Assembly (NCBI GenBank): GCA_046566065.1
Contig: JBKHXK010000015.1
Location: forward strand, 1 to 57,857
Reading direction: 5' to 3'
Source: MB1-2 sp046566065
GTDB lineage: Bacteria > Actinomycetota > CADDZG01 > WHSQ01
Length of the DNA stretch: 57,857 nt
Part shown: piece by piece, positions 56,157-57,857 of the stretch
Numbering within the stretch: position 1 is the first letter of the stretch
How the letters are laid out: every line of letters begins with the position of its first letter
Notes under the pieces: model-generated
Databases searched by the model: none
What the model saw: the letters and a program-made list of their open reading frames with translations, nothing else
What the model was told of the DNA's origin: nothing
Made by a program: the position numbers and the translations under genes

Positions 56157-57857
56157 ATGTACGGCGGTGCCGGTCTGATGATGAGAAGGGTCCTGGTGGG
56201 GCTGCTCGTCAGCCTCGTTCTCGTCGCGCCCTTCGCTCTGGGGGCCCAGGCTCAGACCGGTTGCGGCACCGTGTCCGGATCCTGGACGAGCATCCCGGCG
56301 CCGGATTTCCCGGCCGGTGACCGGCCGATGACGGCCTACGCGGTCCATCCGCTGAGGCCCTCGACGATGTTCGCCACCAACGGGACCGTCGTGATGAGGT
56401 CCACCGACGGCGGATGCGGGTGGAAGCTCGCCTACGAGCCCGATCCCGGCACCCTTCCCCTCGGGTCCTCCCTCGAGACCCGGGTCGTGTCGATCGATAT
56501 CCCCGAGTCCCCGGCTGGCGCCACCATGGCCTTCTTGACACTGGCCGAAAAGGTCGGCCCTGCGATCCGCCCCCGCGTCCTCCGCAGCCTCGACGGCGGG
56601 GCGACCTGGCAACCTGCGGATGCAGGGCTTCCGCCCGCGGGCGTGCCCTCGATGCTGCGGGTGGCGCCGGGCGATCCCCAGAGGCTGTACCTGGGTATCT
56701 CGATGGACGCAGAGGGCGCGCCGGCGAGCTTCCCGGTGCAGTTCCTGTACGGGAGCGACGACGGCGGGACCTCCTGGACCCTGCGCTCGAACTTCCAACG
56801 GTCGGTCGACGGCGGGGTCATCGATGTGAAGGTGGACCCGATCGACGCCAACAGCGTGTGGGTGGGAGCCGCGAGCGGCCTCTTCCATTCGACCGACGGA
56901 GGTCGCACCTATCGCGATGTGGACGAGTTCACGGGGGCTCCCGCCGGTCCTGTCGACGTGTTCCATGGACAGGGCCCTGCCAGCATCGTTGCGTTCAAGC
57001 CGGGTCAGGGACAGGGGGCCGCGTCCGAGGACGGTGGTGAGACCTGGCTGAGCATCAGCTCGCCCGGAACGCCGACCTCGATCGCTCACGGCCATCTGGC
57101 GCAGAGCCGTCTGATGTCGTCGGCGGGACGCGTATGGGTCTATGCCCCGAACATCTTCTCGTGGGTCGACGCGAGGGCACCTCGTGGAGAGGTGACGGGC
57201 CTGACCGCCGATCGCAGCGGGATCGGCTTCTACGGGTTCACCTCCTCCACGATCGAGATCTACCGAGGGCCGGTGGGGGTCTCGGTGGAGGTCCCGCCGG
57301 GCAACCTGATCCGTCCCGACGGCTCGTTGATCGAGGGGACGCCGGCGCCGCCGGCCGGGCACCCCGAGCTCACTCCGAAGCAGCAGACCGTACGCATCCC
57401 CGCCGGCGACTCGAAGACCGTGCCGTTCTCCCTGAAGCTCCCCAAGGTCCTCAGCCCGGTCGACATCTACTTCCTGGTGGACACGTCCTCGAGCCAGGGA
57501 CCGTTCATCGAGGCGATGGTCGAAGCCCTCGAAGACGTCGTCAACGAGGTCAATGGCTCGAGTGTCGTGGCGCGCTTCGGGCTCGGCGAGTACCGCAACT
57601 ATCCGGATTCGAATCCCCCGCGGTTGGGACCCGAAGGCACCAACCAGCACGAACCGAATTTCGTCTATCGACAGCGGGTCGACCTCACCACCGACATGGA
57701 CGTGCTCGAGAGCGCATTGAACAGCATCCGTCCGGCGGGAGGCGGTCATTACAACGCGCAACTCGCAGCGCTCTACCAAACGGCAACGGGCGCGGGCCAG
57801 GACGTCGACCCACCCGGCCCCCTCGGTCAGGACGTGGCCCGCGGTCAACAGGCCGAC
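56157..57857 (+). CDS. Secreted beta-propeller/VWA protein, 3' end missing
   Basis: 567 codons are open to the window end; the stop is outside. A signal peptide (about 1-33, MRRVLVGLLVSLVLVAPFA, AQAQ) is followed by BNR/sortilin-like repeats (SxDGGxTW motifs such as RSTDGGCGW, RSLDGGATW, GSDDGGTSW, HSTDGGRTY and SEDGGETW) forming a propeller to about residue 300, a Pro-rich linker and a VWA domain whose MIDAS start is in YFLVDTSSSQG near residue 437. The VWA segment resembles integrin-beta A domains. An adhesive or sensory surface protein is a fair inference. GAGAGG precedes ATG 56157. Confidence 0.82.
   Translation, partial: MYGGAGLMMRRVLVGLLVSLVLVAPFALGAQAQTGCGTVSGSWTSIPAPDFPAGDRPMTAYAVHPLRPSTMFATNGTVVMRSTDGGCGWKLAYEPDPGTLPLGSSLETRVVSIDIPESPAGATMAFLTLAEKVGPAIRPRVLRSLDGGATWQPADAGLPPAGVPSMLRVAPGDPQRLYLGISMDAEGAPASFPVQFLYGSDDGGTSWTLRSNFQRSVDGGVIDVKVDPIDANSVWVGAASGLFHSTDGGRTYRDVDEFTGAPAGPVDVFHGQGPASIVAFKPGQGQGAASEDGGETWLSISSPGTPTSIAHGHLAQSRLMSSAGRVWVYAPNIFSWVDARAPRGEVTGLTADRSGIGFYGFTSSTIEIYRGPVGVSVEVPPGNLIRPDGSLIEGTPAPPAGHPELTPKQQTVRIPAGDSKTVPFSLKLPKVLSPVDIYFLVDTSSSQGPFIEAMVEALEDVVNEVNGSSVVARFGLGEYRNYPDSNPPRLGPEGTNQHEPNFVYRQRVDLTTDMDVLESALNSIRPAGGGHYNAQLAALYQTATGAGQDVDPPGPLGQDVARGQQAD

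Overview
The window is GC-rich bacterial chromosome carrying about 57 protein genes and one tRNA, with very short gaps and many 1-4 bp start/stop overlaps. Family content points to the Actinomycetota, probably a deep-branching or uncultured lineage: SufU-type Fe-S assembly, DUF2332, a DinB/mycothiol-type TIGR03083 protein, a stand-alone LigD-type primase-polymerase, a MoxR/CoxE pair, and several starts that look leaderless (a -10-like hexamer 6-7 nt before ATG/GTG with no ribosome binding site). No rRNA, CRISPR array, IS element, prophage or integrase was seen. I do not assign a class.

Layout. 1-1844: end of a monomeric sarcosine oxidase-like enzyme and a convergent EamA transporter. 1940-5985: sulfur mobilisation operon sufD-Rieske-sufC-sufS-sufU, with no sufB in view. 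6040-12000: DUF2332, then a sulfur-flavoured stretch (HTH regulator plus rhodanese, MoaD/ThiS, aldehyde dehydrogenase, ThiI) and a small Lrp/AsnC-type protein. 12064-13017: primary-type sigma factor. 13341-19249: DUF523, three small secreted proteins (two are tandem paralogues), Mn-type superoxide dismutase, pyruvate kinase, VOC dioxygenase. 19321-21359: REC-HD-GYP regulator, zinc-ribbon/GAF protein, tRNA-Val. 21391-29082: a divergent membrane gene and a tightly coupled operon with two copies of a permease (PF03773) + TIGR03943 subunit pair, an EnvC-like M23 peptidase, a degenerate phosphodiesterase-like protein and a 46-residue membrane microprotein. 29086-36177: SnoaL-like protein, LigD-type polymerase, hybrid histidine kinase, thioredoxin, 5'-3' exonuclease, secreted trypsin-like protease, and a three-gene run ending in a 40-residue C2H2 zinc finger. 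36381-39682: EAL protein with dead GGDEF and a membrane HD-GYP protein with a Pro/Gly-rich tail. 39747-46807: minimal zincin, TypA/BipA, FtsH-1, CoxE-like VWA protein with MoxR ATPase, CBS protein. 46961-57857: LVIVD-type secreted protein, TIGR03083, BrkB, small protein of unknown function, ABC-F ATPase, zinc-ribbon protein, Mug-type uracil-DNA glycosylase, FtsH-2 with a charged insert, and the 5' part of a secreted propeller/VWA protein.

Most genes are ordinary housekeeping functions: Fe-S assembly and sulfur transfer, redox defence, c-di-GMP signalling (three proteins), protein quality control and DNA repair. The most unusual observations are a 56-nt repeat that begins at the stop codons of both sufU and the sigma-factor gene and folds into a terminator-like hairpin (about 93% identical, same orientation relative to each gene), and the duplicated permease operon with its divergent operator-like inverted repeat. 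All function calls come from reading motifs by eye, without database searches.
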